This document shows positions 43,941 through 52,984 of a DNA stretch of 64,000 bases, one piece after another; position 1 is the first letter of the stretch; each line of letters opens with the position of its first letter. The notes beneath the pieces were generated by a model. It saw only the letters and a list, made by a program, of their open reading frames with translations, did no database searches and was not told the DNA's origin. Source of the DNA: Pedobacter yulinensis. GTDB lineage: Bacteria > Bacteroidota > Bacteroidia > Sphingobacteriales > Sphingobacteriaceae. The stretch is taken from NCBI RefSeq assembly GCF_003029735.1, contig NZ_KZ686268.1, positions 558,001 to 622,000 on the forward strand. The letters run 5' to 3'. The position numbers and the translations under genes were made by a program.

Positions 43941-45629
43941 CTACTTCGCGCCTTTAAATTTATCCACACCCGATTGCAGGTAGGCCGCGTAGTCATTCAC
44001 ATCGAATATCGCACCTTGCGGCGGCACCATGGCATTCAGATTATGGTCTGCCAGCACATAAAAAGGCTGAGAATTAGAGTTGTACCGGGTAGCCTGAAAA
44101 TCGCTGTTCCAATAACCGAGGTCATCGGTTTTGCGGCGAAGGACATCTGAATGATGCACCTTGTCTGCCGGCATTTTCACCTCACGCTCATCTACATACA
44201 GCTGGATCAGGACATATTCATTCCTGATGATGTCACCTACTTTTTTATCGATCCAGATGTTGTCTTCCATACGGCGGCAGTTTACGCAGGCCCAGCCGGT
44301 AAAATCGATCAGGATCGGCTTGTTAACCAGTTTTGCGTAGGCGACCCCTTCCTCCAGATCGAAAAAAGCATCGAAGTTACGCGGGGGATGCAGCTTTTCG
44401 CTGTATTTTACTTTTGCCGGAAAATCCTTGCTAACTGCAGGCGCAGCAGAACCGGTTCCATCCAATATAAAATCCTGCGTATTAAATGGCGGCGCCAGGC
44501 CGCTCAGCACTTTAAGCGGTGCTCCCCATAAACCCGGCACCATATACAGCGCGAAAGCGAGTGAGGCAATGGCAAAGAATAACCGTGGTACCGAAACGAA
44601 AGATACGTCACTGTCGTGCGAAAATTTGATTTTTCCGAGGATATAAAAGCCCATCAATGCAAAAATAACGATCCACAAGACAAGGAAAATCTCGCGGTCA
44701 AACCAGTTCCAATGCCACACAAGGTCTGCGGCTGATAAAAACTTCAGCGCCAATGCCAGTTCCAGGAAACCCAGGCAAACTTTCACACTGTTCAGCCAGC
44801 CGCCCGACTTTGGCATCGAGCTGAGGAAGCCCGGAAATATGGCTGACAGTGTAAAAGGCAACGCCAACGCAAGCGCGAAGCCAAACATCCCAACCGCCGG
44901 CCCGAGCAAGGCGCCCTTCGAACTTGCTTCAACCAGCAGCGTTCCGATAATGGGCCCGGTACAAGAAAAAGAAACGAGCGCAAGCGAAGCTGCCATAAAA
45001 AAAATGCCGCCAAGACCTTTGCTGTTGTCAGCTTTTGCATCTATGCGGTTAACAAACCTGCTTGGCAGGGTAATTTCGAATGCGCCAAAAAAGGAAACGG
45101 CAAAAACGACAAGCAACAGGAAAAACAGGAAGTTGAAGGTTCCGCTGCTGCTCAACGCGTTCAGTTTTGCAGAGCCAAAAATAACCGTAATCAATAATCC
45201 AAGGGCCACATAGATCACAATGATAGACAGCCCGTAAATCATGGCCTGACCTATCCCTTTTCCGCGGCTGCCCGCACGTTTTGTAAAGTAACTGACAGTT
45301 AGTGGTACCATTGGGAAAATACAGGGCATCAGAAAAGCGGCAAAGCCACCGATCAGGCCCGCAATAAAGGTTTGCCAGAGCGTCTTTTGTTCTGTGTCTG
45401 CTGCGGCCAGGGGTTTTTCTGCAGCAGGCTGCATTTTGGCAACGGTATCTTTGCTGACGCTATCTTTCTGCAAGTTATTTGCTGCGCTGTCTTCAGACGA
45501 ACCAATTTCGGTAAACTGTATATCCTCAACTGCAGTGGTCGAGTCGGTCTGGAGTGAAGCCTTACTTTCCGTTACCTGAAAAATAAGTAGAAATGCAGCC
45601 ATCAGGCTTAAAAGCCAAAGTTTTTTCAT
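43941..45629 (-). CDS. dsbD: DsbD-type thiol-disulfide transporter (membrane and thioredoxin domains)
   Basis: A 562-residue inner-membrane protein that carries electrons from cytoplasmic thioredoxin to periplasmic thiols. Signal peptide, a short periplasmic spacer (about 25-82), eight membrane helices (about 85-375) of the DsbD beta type, then a periplasmic thioredoxin domain with the active CVNC (Cys448, Cys451; WACVNC). The N-terminal alpha domain of canonical DsbD is missing and is encoded separately by the gene at 45762-46211, 132 bases upstream on the same strand. The two, together with birA, lie in one direction. Symbol by homology. Confidence 0.9.
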   Translation of the reverse strand: MKKLWLLSLMAAFLLIFQVTESKASLQTDSTTAVEDIQFTEIGSSEDSAANNLQKDSVSKDTVAKMQPAAEKPLAAADTEQKTLWQTFIAGLIGGFAAFLMPCIFPMVPLTVSYFTKRAGSRGKGIGQAMIYGLSIIVIYVALGLLITVIFGSAKLNALSSSGTFNFLFFLLLVVFAVSFFGAFEITLPSRFVNRIDAKADNSKGLGGIFFMAASLALVSFSCTGPIIGTLLVEASSKGALLGPAVGMFGFALALALPFTLSAIFPGFLSSMPKSGGWLNSVKVCLGFLELALALKFLSAADLVWHWNWFDREIFLVLWIVIFALMGFYILGKIKFSHDSDVSFVSVPRLFFAIASLAFALYMVPGLWGAPLKVLSGLAPPFNTQDFILDGTGSAAPAVSKDFPAKVKYSEKLHPPRNFDAFFDLEEGVAYAKLVNKPILIDFTGWACVNCRRMEDNIWIDKKVGDIIRNEYVLIQLYVDEREVKMPADKVHHSDVLRRKTDDLGYWNSDFQATRYNSNSQPFYVLADHNLNAMVPPQGAIFDVNDYAAYLQSGVDKFKGAK

Positions 45630-45733
45630 GAATATTAAGTGTGCAACGAAAATAGAAGTATTTTTTTATTTTATCGTTAAAATACCTGTAATGACACGAT
45701 TTATGAGCCGCAGGCAAGACCTGCAGGACCTAT

Positions 45734-45755
45734 AAAAAAAGCAGCCTTGGCTGCT
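45734..45755 (-). terminator. Intrinsic terminator after the DsbD alpha-domain gene
   Basis: A 7-bp stem (45740-45746 with 45749-45755) with a 2-nt loop and, on the minus strand, a run of T from 45739 to 45734. It lies 6 bases past the stop codon and separates this gene from dsbD. Confidence 0.75.
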
Positions 45756-45761
45756 CTTTCT

Positions 45762-46211
45762 TTATTTTACCGGAACACTGAAATTGACCTGATCGGGCGG
45801 CAGACATTTCTCGTCGTTACACGCCATAAATTCAACCGTTCCCTTTACGGTCGTAGCCGCCTTGTTGAGTTTCACTTTTTGCTGGAACACTACTTGTTTT
45901 TCGAAATAAGGCACATTCATTTTGAATGTTTCTTCGTATTTCACAATCGGCTTTGGCTCGATGGCCGCAGCTGCAGGGGCATAATCTTTTGATGGGCTGA
46001 GTTTGATGCTTGTCTTGATCGGGCCTCCCGGTTTTACATTCAGCGAATAGATATGCCAGCCTTCATCTACCGTTGCTTTCAGATAGATTATGGCTTCTTT
46101 GCTGTTGATCTTTTTGGCTGCATAACTCCAGGTTACTGGGCGCTCGATCTGTGCAAACGCAGCTGCCGCTGAAACCAGCACGAACGCGAAAATTAAACTT
46201 AGTTTTTTCAT
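45762..46211 (-). CDS. Stand-alone DsbD alpha-domain protein
   Basis: A 149-residue periplasmic protein (signal peptide ending AAAFA) that matches the N-terminal, thiol-exchanging alpha domain of DsbD. The redox-active pair is Cys131 and Cys136 in ACNDEKCLPP, the counterpart of the alpha-domain active cysteines; the GWHIYSLNVKPGGPIKT stretch is also typical. In E. coli this domain is fused to the transporter. Its start overlaps the birA stop by 4 bases, so it is expressed with birA, and a terminator after it cuts it off from the transporter gene. Confidence 0.9.
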   Translation of the reverse strand: MKKLSLIFAFVLVSAAAAFAQIERPVTWSYAAKKINSKEAIIYLKATVDEGWHIYSLNVKPGGPIKTSIKLSPSKDYAPAAAAIEPKPIVKYEETFKMNVPYFEKQVVFQQKVKLNKAATTVKGTVEFMACNDEKCLPPDQVNFSVPVK

Positions 46212-46987
46212 GAATGTGTTGTTAAAAATGTAATCTCTTTGAATCCGAAATCGAGTTCCTGCTCATTAGCAAGCATCCTTAACCGGCCTTGCTCACTGAC
46301 ACCCAGAACCCTTGCGGAAAATTCTTCGCCATTTTGGCGGTACAGGCGCTCGCTGCCACGACCGAACAACTTTTGCTCATAAGCCTCATGGAGACCTTTT
46401 TTATCGCCGGCCCGAAGCTGCAGGTACCGCTTTTCAATAAACGAACAAAGTTGGTTCAAAAGATGCACCAAATCAACATCCCTGTGTAAAATGTTTCTGA
46501 GCGAAACAGCCCGGTCCTGCAGCGGCTCAGGAAATTCTTCCTGATTTATATTCAGACCGATACCGATCACCGAACTGCGCAGTACGTTTCCAGATACCGT
46601 ATTTTCGATTAAAATGCCCCCCAGCTTTCTTCCTTGCACATAAATATCGTTCGGCCACTTGATCTCGACCGCTTCAGACAGGCATGCCGAAACCGTTTCT
46701 GCAACAGCCAGGCTAATCGCCATATTCAGGTAAAATTGCTGGGCCGGCTCCAGGAAAGACGGCCTGAGGTAAAAACTCGCAGTGAGATTTTTTCCCGGCT
46801 CGGCGTGCCATGCAGATTCCTGCTGACCGCGGCCTGCAAACTGCCGTTCTGCCATAATTACAGTACCTTCCGGCAATGGCTCGGAATTTGACAAGCTAGC
46901 TTTCAGAAAGTTGCTTGTAGAATCCACCTCTTTCAGGTGGATGCGATTTTGACCAACAAATAGTGTGGGAAAAATGTTAATTTGCAA
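46208..46987 (-). CDS. birA: Biotin--[acetyl-CoA-carboxylase] ligase
   Basis: A 259-residue biotin protein ligase that biotinylates carrier proteins such as acetyl-CoA carboxylase. The start is TTG 46987; no ATG lies upstream of the catalytic core, and the promoter element ends 17 bases before it. VDSTSNFL, the biotin-adenylate motif FAGRGQQESAW and KWPNDIYVQGRKLGGILIE are present. There is no N-terminal helix-turn-helix, so it is a pure ligase (group I), not a repressor. It overlaps the DsbD alpha-domain gene, an odd functional pairing. Confidence 0.92.
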   Translation of the reverse strand: MQINIFPTLFVGQNRIHLKEVDSTSNFLKASLSNSEPLPEGTVIMAERQFAGRGQQESAWHAEPGKNLTASFYLRPSFLEPAQQFYLNMAISLAVAETVSACLSEAVEIKWPNDIYVQGRKLGGILIENTVSGNVLRSSVIGIGLNINQEEFPEPLQDRAVSLRNILHRDVDLVHLLNQLCSFIEKRYLQLRAGDKKGLHEAYEQKLFGRGSERLYRQNGEEFSARVLGVSEQGRLRMLANEQELDFGFKEITFLTTHS

Positions 46988-47004
46988 GTGTTGATTTTTA
47001 TTTT

Positions 47005-47012
47005 CAAAACTA
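47005..47012 (-). promoter_or_regulatory. -7 promoter element of birA
   Basis: Minus strand TAGTTTTG, exact match, 17 bases upstream of the TTG start at 46987 and only 10 bases from the divergent rsfS ATG. Confidence 0.62.
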
Positions 47013-47021
47013 GAGTATTTA

Positions 47022-47396
47022 ATGGTAAAAAAGAAGATTGGAAACCTGTCTGCCTACCTTTCTGAACTTGCAGTTCATGGTATCCAGGAAAAAAAAGGAA
47101 ACGATATAGTGCGGCTCGATTTACGAAATATTTTCAGCTCTGTTTCAGATTACTTTGTCATTGCCAGCGCCGACTCCACGACGCAGGTCAAAGCCATAGC
47201 GGACAGCGTAGAGCACGAAATTTATAAACACGTTCAAACCGATCCCTGGCGTAAAGAGGGTTTTGAAAACGCAGATTGGATCATTCTCGATTATATCGAT
47301 ATCGTTGTTCATATTTTTAGAACGGAAAAAAGACATTTTTATGGGATTGAAGAGTTATGGGGAGATGCGGAAAGCACTTCTTTCCAAAGTGCTTAA
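47022..47396 (+). CDS. rsfS: Ribosome silencing factor RsfS
   Basis: A 124-residue RsfS (RsfA/Iojap) protein, which binds L14 on the 50S subunit and blocks subunit joining in slow growth. SDYFVIASADSTTQVKAIAD and DWIILDYIDIVVHIF are the conserved blocks. Its start is 34 bases from that of the divergent birA gene. ftsH follows after 18 bases on the same strand. Confidence 0.95.
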   Translation: MVKKKIGNLSAYLSELAVHGIQEKKGNDIVRLDLRNIFSSVSDYFVIASADSTTQVKAIADSVEHEIYKHVQTDPWRKEGFENADWIILDYIDIVVHIFRTEKRHFYGIEELWGDAESTSFQSA

Positions 47397-47414
47397 CCCA
47401 AAACACGCATTATA

Positions 47415-49517
47415 ATGGAAGACAAAGAAAACACAAATAAGAAACCAAGACCTGTAAAGCGCGCGCCGAATTTCCCGAAAAAGCCGCAAAAGAGTTCAAA
47501 ATTCAATATTTTCTGGGTATACGCCGCGATTATCGTTGGCCTGATCCTGCTGCAGTGGGTGTTTGGCAGCGACAACAGCAAACGCATTACCTACCCGGTG
47601 TTTGAGAGCAAAATGCTTCTAACCGGAGATGTCGAAAAGCTGGTCGCCTATAAATCTGAAGACCTGGTCAGGGTCGATGTATTTATTAAGAAAGACAGTC
47701 TGAAAAAACAAACTTACGCACCTTACCGCAGCAGCGGAACGCTGAGCACAAACAGCGGTCCCATCGTTTACTTCAACGCAGGCACGATGGACGGGCTTGA
47801 CAAGCAACTCGCAGAGTCGCAGAAAGAACTGCCCGAAAACCAGCGCATCCTTGCTGAGAAAGATACCAGGCAGAGCATGTTCGGAAGCTGGTTCTTCCAG
47901 ATTGTATTCCCGATCCTCCTGTTTATCGGCTTCTGGATCTTTATCATGCGGCGCATGGGCGGCGGTGCCGGCGGCGGCGGCGGCCAGATATTCAATATCG
48001 GTAAATCAAAAGCCACGCTTTTCGACAAAGAAAGCCAGGTGTCGGTTACATTTAATGATGTAGCCGGATTGGAAGAAGCCAAACAGGAAGTGATGGAGAT
48101 TGTGGATTTCCTGAAAAATCCAAAGAAATATACCAATCTGGGTGGCAAAATTCCGAAAGGTGCGCTGCTCGTCGGTTCGCCTGGTACCGGTAAAACATTG
48201 CTTGCCAAAGCTGTAGCCGGCGAAGCCCAGGTTCCTTTCTTCTCCCTTTCCGGATCTGACTTCGTCGAAATGTTTGTCGGTGTAGGCGCATCCCGCGTAC
48301 GCGACCTGTTTAAGCAAGCCAAAGACAAGGCGCCCTGCATTATCTTCATTGATGAGGTGGATGCAATCGGACGGGCACGCGGCAAAAACAGCGTAATGGG
48401 TGGCAACGACGAACGTGAAAATACGCTGAACCAGCTTCTGGTCGAAATGGACGGCTTTGGGACAGATTCAGGTATCATCATCCTGGCAGCAACCAACCGC
48501 CCGGATGTACTTGATTCGGCACTCCTGCGGCCTGGCCGTTTTGACCGCCAGATCTCAATCGACAAGCCGGACCTGGTGGGTCGCGAACAGATCTTTAAGG
48601 TACACCTGAAGCCGATCAAAATTGCCAATGGTGTAGATGCCAAAAAACTTTCTGCACAGACCCCGGGCTTTGCGGGTGCTGAAATTGCGAACGTTTGTAA
48701 CGAGGCAGCCCTGATCGCGGCCCGTCGCAACAAAGCAGAAGTTGATATGCAGGATTTCCAGGATGCGATCGATCGTGTCATTGGCGGCCTTGAGAAAAAG
48801 AACAAGATCATATCACCTGAAGAGAAGAAAATTGTCGCTTACCACGAAGCAGGTCACGCTATTGCCGGCTGGTTCCTGGAACATGCCGATCCGCTCGTTA
48901 AGGTGTCGATCGTACCACGCGGTGTTGCCGCGCTGGGATATGCACAGTACCTGCCGAAAGAACAGTTCCTGTACACAACCGAGCAGCTTATTGACGGCAT
49001 GTGCATGACTATGGGTGGCCGGGTCGCAGAAGATATTACCTTCGGCAAAATTTCTACCGGTGCGCAGAATGACCTGGAACGCATTACCAAGTTGTCTTAC
49101 GCCATGGTTACAATTTACGGTATGAATGCAAACGTGGGTAACGTTTCCTTTCACGACCCGCAGAATGAATACAACTTTAACAAACCGTATTCAGAAAAGA
49201 CGGCAGAAATGATCGACAATGAAGTGCGCCTGCTGATCGGAAACGTGTATACGAAAACGAAAGAATTGCTGACAGAAAAGCGCGACGGACTTGAAAAGCT
49301 GGCCCAGAAATTACTTGAAAAAGAGATCCTGTTCCAGGCAGATCTTGAAGAAATACTCGGCAAAAGACCTTTTGAGACCCGCACCACGTATGATGAGTTC
49401 GTAAACGGTACCGGCGATCAGAAACCTGCTGCTGAAGGCCTCATTCATGAATCAGTTGGCGATACATCGCTTAACAAACCGATTGAACCACAGGAAGACC
49501 CGCTGAAAGGCGAATAA
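47415..49517 (+). CDS. ftsH: ATP-dependent zinc metalloprotease FtsH
   Basis: A 700-residue membrane-anchored AAA+ protease that degrades damaged and regulatory membrane proteins. Two transmembrane helices flank a periplasmic domain (TM1 about 33-51, TM2 about 158-178). The P-loop GSPGTGKT is at 254-261, the Walker [12 protein letters not shown] and the SRH with [18 protein letters not shown] region follow, and the zinc site HEAGH is at 477-481. A Gly-rich linker after TM2 and an acidic C-terminal tail are normal in this phylum. Terminator at 49537-49573. Confidence 0.97.
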   Translation: MEDKENTNKKPRPVKRAPNFPKKPQKSSKFNIFWVYAAIIVGLILLQWVFGSDNSKRITYPVFESKMLLTGDVEKLVAYKSEDLVRVDVFIKKDSLKKQTYAPYRSSGTLSTNSGPIVYFNAGTMDGLDKQLAESQKELPENQRILAEKDTRQSMFGSWFFQIVFPILLFIGFWIFIMRRMGGGAGGGGGQIFNIGKSKATLFDKESQVSVTFNDVAGLEEAKQEVMEIVDFLKNPKKYTNLGGKIPKGALLVGSPGTGKTLLAKAVAGEAQVPFFSLSGSDFVEMFVGVGASRVRDLFKQAKDKAPCIIFIDEVDAIGRARGKNSVMGGNDERENTLNQLLVEMDGFGTDSGIIILAATNRPDVLDSALLRPGRFDRQISIDKPDLVGREQIFKVHLKPIKIANGVDAKKLSAQTPGFAGAEIANVCNEAALIAARRNKAEVDMQDFQDAIDRVIGGLEKKNKIISPEEKKIVAYHEAGHAIAGWFLEHADPLVKVSIVPRGVAALGYAQYLPKEQFLYTTEQLIDGMCMTMGGRVAEDITFGKISTGAQNDLERITKLSYAMVTIYGMNANVGNVSFHDPQNEYNFNKPYSEKTAEMIDNEVRLLIGNVYTKTKELLTEKRDGLEKLAQKLLEKEILFQADLEEILGKRPFETRTTYDEFVNGTGDQKPAAEGLIHESVGDTSLNKPIEPQEDPLKGE

Positions 49518-49536
49518 CACCTGAATTAAAATACCG

Positions 49537-49573
49537 GTCATCCAGAATAACATGTTATTCTGGATGACTTTTT
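49537..49573 (+). terminator. Intrinsic terminator after rsfS-ftsH
   Basis: A near-perfect inverted repeat spans 49537-49568, followed by TTTTT at 49569-49573. It lies 19 bases after the ftsH stop and 8 before the next start codon. Confidence 0.88.
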
Positions 49574-49580
49574 AATATAT

Positions 49581-50222
49581 ATGGAGAACATCACCACCAA
49601 AGAGTTCATGCTTAAAAAGATCCGGAAGGCCCTGCTAGAAAAGCGGGACAACCCCTATCCGAATCTCGAAGAAAGCAACCTTTACCTGCCCAATGAAGAT
49701 CCTCTGGAGATCCTTTTTGCAGAACAGCTGACTGCCGTAAATGGCAATTTTATCTTCTGCGAGAATAGCCTGGATTTCATAGAGAACATTCTCAGCCTGG
49801 CAGATAAGTTCAGGTGGCGTAAAATTTATTGCTGGGAACCTGCACTTCAGGAAGCACTGAAGCATTATGAATTCCCCTTTTACCAGACAGACAAAGACTT
49901 TGAACAGGCAGAGGTAGGCATTACCATGTGCGAGGCCCTGGTAGCCCGTAACGGTAGCGTGCTGCTCAGCAATGCAAATGGTGCAGGCAGGCGACTAAGC
50001 ATTTTTCCGCATAACCACATCGTTGTTGCCCACAGCAGTCAGGTCGTTCTCGATCTGAAAGATGGTTTTCGTTTGCTTAAAGAAAAATACGGCACCAACT
50101 TACCCTCTATGATCAGCACAGTGACCGGCCCCAGCCGGACCGCTGACATCGAAAAGACACTGGTACTTGGAGCACATGGCCCGAAAGAACTGTTCGTCTT
50201 TCTGGTCGACGACCTGTATTGA
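49581..50222 (+). CDS. LUD-domain (LutC/YkgG-like) protein
   Basis: A 213-residue protein with the LUD fold of LutC, a subunit of the LutABC lactate oxidation complex. The conserved block VGITMCEALVARNGSVLLSN and SRTADIEKTLVLGAHGPKEL match the family. No lutA or lutB gene is near, so a role in lactate oxidation is not supported here; stand-alone LUD proteins of this type are common in Bacteroidota with unknown function. It starts directly after the ftsH terminator, with no TAnnTTTG match in between. Confidence 0.85.
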   Translation: MENITTKEFMLKKIRKALLEKRDNPYPNLEESNLYLPNEDPLEILFAEQLTAVNGNFIFCENSLDFIENILSLADKFRWRKIYCWEPALQEALKHYEFPFYQTDKDFEQAEVGITMCEALVARNGSVLLSNANGAGRRLSIFPHNHIVVAHSSQVVLDLKDGFRLLKEKYGTNLPSMISTVTGPSRTADIEKTLVLGAHGPKELFVFLVDDLY

Positions 50223-50288
50223 TTTTTTCACTTTGATACTCTTCAATTAAGAAGTATATTTATACATTATACCGTTTTGGTATATAGT

Positions 50289-51368
50289 ATGCATATGGAA
50301 AAACAACGCAGGGCAGTTATCAGCGGAACAGGAAGTTACATCCCCGACCATGTTATTTCAGGTCAGCATTTTATGGATGCGGCGTTTTTTGAGAACGGCA
50401 CCCGGCTGGATAAAACCAATGCCGAAATTATTCAAAAATTCTCAGACATCACCGATATCGTTGAACGCCGTTATGTGCAGCAGGGCCAGGTGAACAGCGA
50501 TATTGCTGTCATTGCCGCCCGGGAGGCAATCAAAGACGCTGCAATTGATCCCGAAACACTTGATTACATTATTTTTGCGCATAATTTCGGGGACATGCGC
50601 CCCGGCGGTAACCGGATTGACCAACTTCCTGCACTCGCAGCGAAAGTAAAGGAGCAACTGGGCATACGCAATCCGGACTGTATTGGTTATGACATTCTTT
50701 TCGGTTGCCCGGGATGGGTGCAAGGTGCCATTCAGGCCCGGTACTACATTGAATCGGGCGATGCCAGCCGTGTGCTCGTCATTGGCTCTGAAACCCTTTC
50801 GCGCATCATAGATCCGCACGACCGGGACAGCATGATCTTTTCAGACGGTGCAGGTGCCGTTATCTTTGAGGCAACCGAAGACGGAGCAACAGGCATCCTT
50901 TCGCACCGGGCACAAACGTATGCGGTGGATTATGCCGGACTATTGACCATGGGCAAAAGCAGTTTCCCGCTTGACCCCAGCGACAACTATTACATGAAAA
51001 TGAACGGCCGCAAACTCTATGAATTTGCGGTAACGACTGTGCCCGGAGTGGTTAAACAGGCCCTTGATAAAGCCGGCGTACACATTACGGATGTGCGCAT
51101 GGTGCTGATTCACCAGGCAAACGGAAAAATGGACCAGGCGATCATGAAACGGCTGTTTAAGTTATACGGCCTGGACGATATGCCAGAGAAACTGACGCCC
51201 ATGACCATTTCCTGGTTGGGCAACAGCTCGGTGGCAACCATCCCTACGCTGCTCGACCTGGTCAGGCGCGGAAAAGTAGAGGGTTACCGGGTAACCGGCG
51301 GCGACCTGGTGGTTTTCGCTTCGGTTGGAGCAGGCATGCACATCAATGCCTTTGTACACCGCTTTTAG
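50289..51368 (+). CDS. FabH-like 3-oxoacyl-ACP synthase III family enzyme
   Basis: A 359-residue thiolase-fold condensing enzyme of the KAS III family. I start at ATG 50289 (a second ATG is at 50295; the frame opens at a TTG at 50277). The catalytic triad is complete: Cys140 in FGCPGWV, His275 in LIHQANGKM and Asn312 in LGNSSV. E. coli FabH has these at 112, 244 and 274, so this protein carries an insertion of about 28 residues before the Cys. It lacks the neighbours of a fatty-acid cluster (plsX, fabD), so it may serve a specialised pathway rather than fatty-acid initiation. Confidence 0.9.
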   Translation: MHMEKQRRAVISGTGSYIPDHVISGQHFMDAAFFENGTRLDKTNAEIIQKFSDITDIVERRYVQQGQVNSDIAVIAAREAIKDAAIDPETLDYIIFAHNFGDMRPGGNRIDQLPALAAKVKEQLGIRNPDCIGYDILFGCPGWVQGAIQARYYIESGDASRVLVIGSETLSRIIDPHDRDSMIFSDGAGAVIFEATEDGATGILSHRAQTYAVDYAGLLTMGKSSFPLDPSDNYYMKMNGRKLYEFAVTTVPGVVKQALDKAGVHITDVRMVLIHQANGKMDQAIMKRLFKLYGLDDMPEKLTPMTISWLGNSSVATIPTLLDLVRRGKVEGYRVTGGDLVVFASVGAGMHINAFVHRF

Positions 51369-51374
51369 CAATTC

Positions 51375-52868
51375 TTAGCGGCTTACACGCCGCAATCCGG
51401 CTTTTGCTTCGCCCTCGATGCTGTTTTCGTATTCGTGCTCTTTCAGGGCAATGCAATTCTGGTAGGCTTCTTTTGCACGGGATATGTCGCCGATGCGCTC
51501 CAGCAATTTCCCCATTCGCAAGGCGGCATTGGCTGCGAAATAGGCTGGCAGTGTTTTCCCCGCCTGAAAAGCAGACTGGTAATGTCCGATCGCCGACTGT
51601 TCTTTTCCGGCATCTTCAGCGATCCGTCCAAGCCGGTAATGAAATTCCGTGCGGTCTTTCGCCCCTGTAAAATCGCTGGCACTTTTATGCTGCAGCATCT
51701 GGGCGGCACGGGTGAGGAACCCCCCATCAGCAAGTAACCGCGCCTGCAGCAAGGTTCGGTCTGGCGCCGGGCCGACGGCATCATTTTGCGCCTGCTTGTC
51801 TTTATCTACATAAGTATAACCCTGGCTCTTCGCCCTGTTCGCGTAGGCGGCGTAGCTGCCGGCAGAATTTCTGATCAGGCCGATCCAGCCAAGCCGCAGA
51901 TTCGCATCCTTGATGTAATTCACGCCTTTATTGGTCTTCAGGAACCGTTCCAGTGAAGCTTCGGCAGAGAGGTCCAATTTGTTCAACAGCGCTACGCCTT
52001 CCAGGTAATCGAGATAGGGGAAAGGCTGGTATGTTGCCCCCCTGGGACGCTCTTTTAATACAGCAATAGCCTTTTCGCTATGCCCCGTTTTGATCGCAAC
52101 ATAAGCCTGCAGGTACGCCTTGAGCAGGCTGCTGTCTGAAATCTGTGCTGTATACCGGAGGGTTTTGCTATAGGCAGCCGGATCGCGAACCACATCGGCC
52201 AGCACATAGGTGTAATAAAACGCGGTTTCTTCGTAAAAGGCCTCATAACTCGTCTTCAGCAGTGTGCTGGCCAGCTTTTCCATCATCTCCGTTCCCTGGC
52301 GGGTGTTGCCGCGAATGCCCACAACAGAAAGCGCACTTTTAAGTGTCCCGTCAGGCATGCTGCCAAGTACGGTATGGATCAGTCCGAGTCCTTTATTGTT
52401 CAGTGGGAAGTCCGGAAATTTTTTCTGGTTTTCGCGCAGCAGTGCATTGGCCCGCCTGATCTCCATGGCGGCATTGAAGTATTCGCCAAAGCGTCCCCTG
52501 ATCAGTGCCCATTGCAGATTTATCTCGGCTTGTGCAAACAGATAATAGGGCGATTCCCGGTCTGCTTTTTCAAGCCGGTCAAGCCGCCGCGATTTTCCGG
52601 CTTTCAGGCCCTCGAATTCCTTCTTGCTGTCAGAACTGAGTATCTGGAAATAATCGATATAATTTTCCAGAAGGGGGATCATGTCGTTGGCAGGCCTTAA
52701 GCGGCGCTCAGTATCGAGGTAAGCCCTGGCATTGGCCAGTTTCAGGTCAAACACACTCCGGTACGCTTTAAGACAATTTGCATTAAAATCGAAGGCAGCC
52801 TTTGCCGAAAACGAAAAGAGGCAAATAAGTGCCGGCAAAAGCGCTGTCCGGCCAGTAAATCTGAACAT
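51375..52868 (-). CDS. Secreted tetratricopeptide-repeat protein
   Basis: A 497-residue exported protein (signal peptide ending AKAA near residue 24) built from helical hairpins of the TPR type; clearer repeats lie at the C-terminus (FHYRLGRIAEDAGKEQSAIGHY and AALRMGKLLERIGDISRAKEAY are 22-residue units given here only by position, about 405-470). TPR proteins act as scaffolds. No catalytic motif. It ends 6 bases from the convergent KAS III gene and stands alone on its strand. Partners are unknown. Confidence 0.78.
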   Translation of the reverse strand: MFRFTGRTALLPALICLFSFSAKAAFDFNANCLKAYRSVFDLKLANARAYLDTERRLRPANDMIPLLENYIDYFQILSSDSKKEFEGLKAGKSRRLDRLEKADRESPYYLFAQAEINLQWALIRGRFGEYFNAAMEIRRANALLRENQKKFPDFPLNNKGLGLIHTVLGSMPDGTLKSALSVVGIRGNTRQGTEMMEKLASTLLKTSYEAFYEETAFYYTYVLADVVRDPAAYSKTLRYTAQISDSSLLKAYLQAYVAIKTGHSEKAIAVLKERPRGATYQPFPYLDYLEGVALLNKLDLSAEASLERFLKTNKGVNYIKDANLRLGWIGLIRNSAGSYAAYANRAKSQGYTYVDKDKQAQNDAVGPAPDRTLLQARLLADGGFLTRAAQMLQHKSASDFTGAKDRTEFHYRLGRIAEDAGKEQSAIGHYQSAFQAGKTLPAYFAANAALRMGKLLERIGDISRAKEAYQNCIALKEHEYENSIEGEAKAGLRRVSR

Positions 52869-52935
52869 GTATATTGATGAATAGTGATCTGAAAGTAATC
52901 AAACGCAAAAGTTTTCCCGATGTTTTGCAAGGGCA

Positions 52936-52963
52936 TAAAAAAGGCCCGGTGGTGTACCGGGCC
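52936..52963 (-). terminator. Intrinsic terminator after the zinc-ribbon gene
   Basis: An 8-bp GC-rich stem (52943-52950 with 52956-52963), 5-nt loop, then seven T residues on the minus strand (52942-52936). It is 21 bases after the stop of the gene ending at 52985. Confidence 0.88.
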
Positions 52964-52984
52964 CGTTTATAAATATTGTAAAGC

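Noticed and set aside
47768..48811. A 347-codon minus-strand frame inside ftsH
   Set aside because: It is the antisense reading of the conserved ftsH coding sequence; no start or domain support.
49581..50222. Reading the LutC-like gene as part of lactate oxidation
   Set aside because: lutA and lutB are absent from the neighbourhood.
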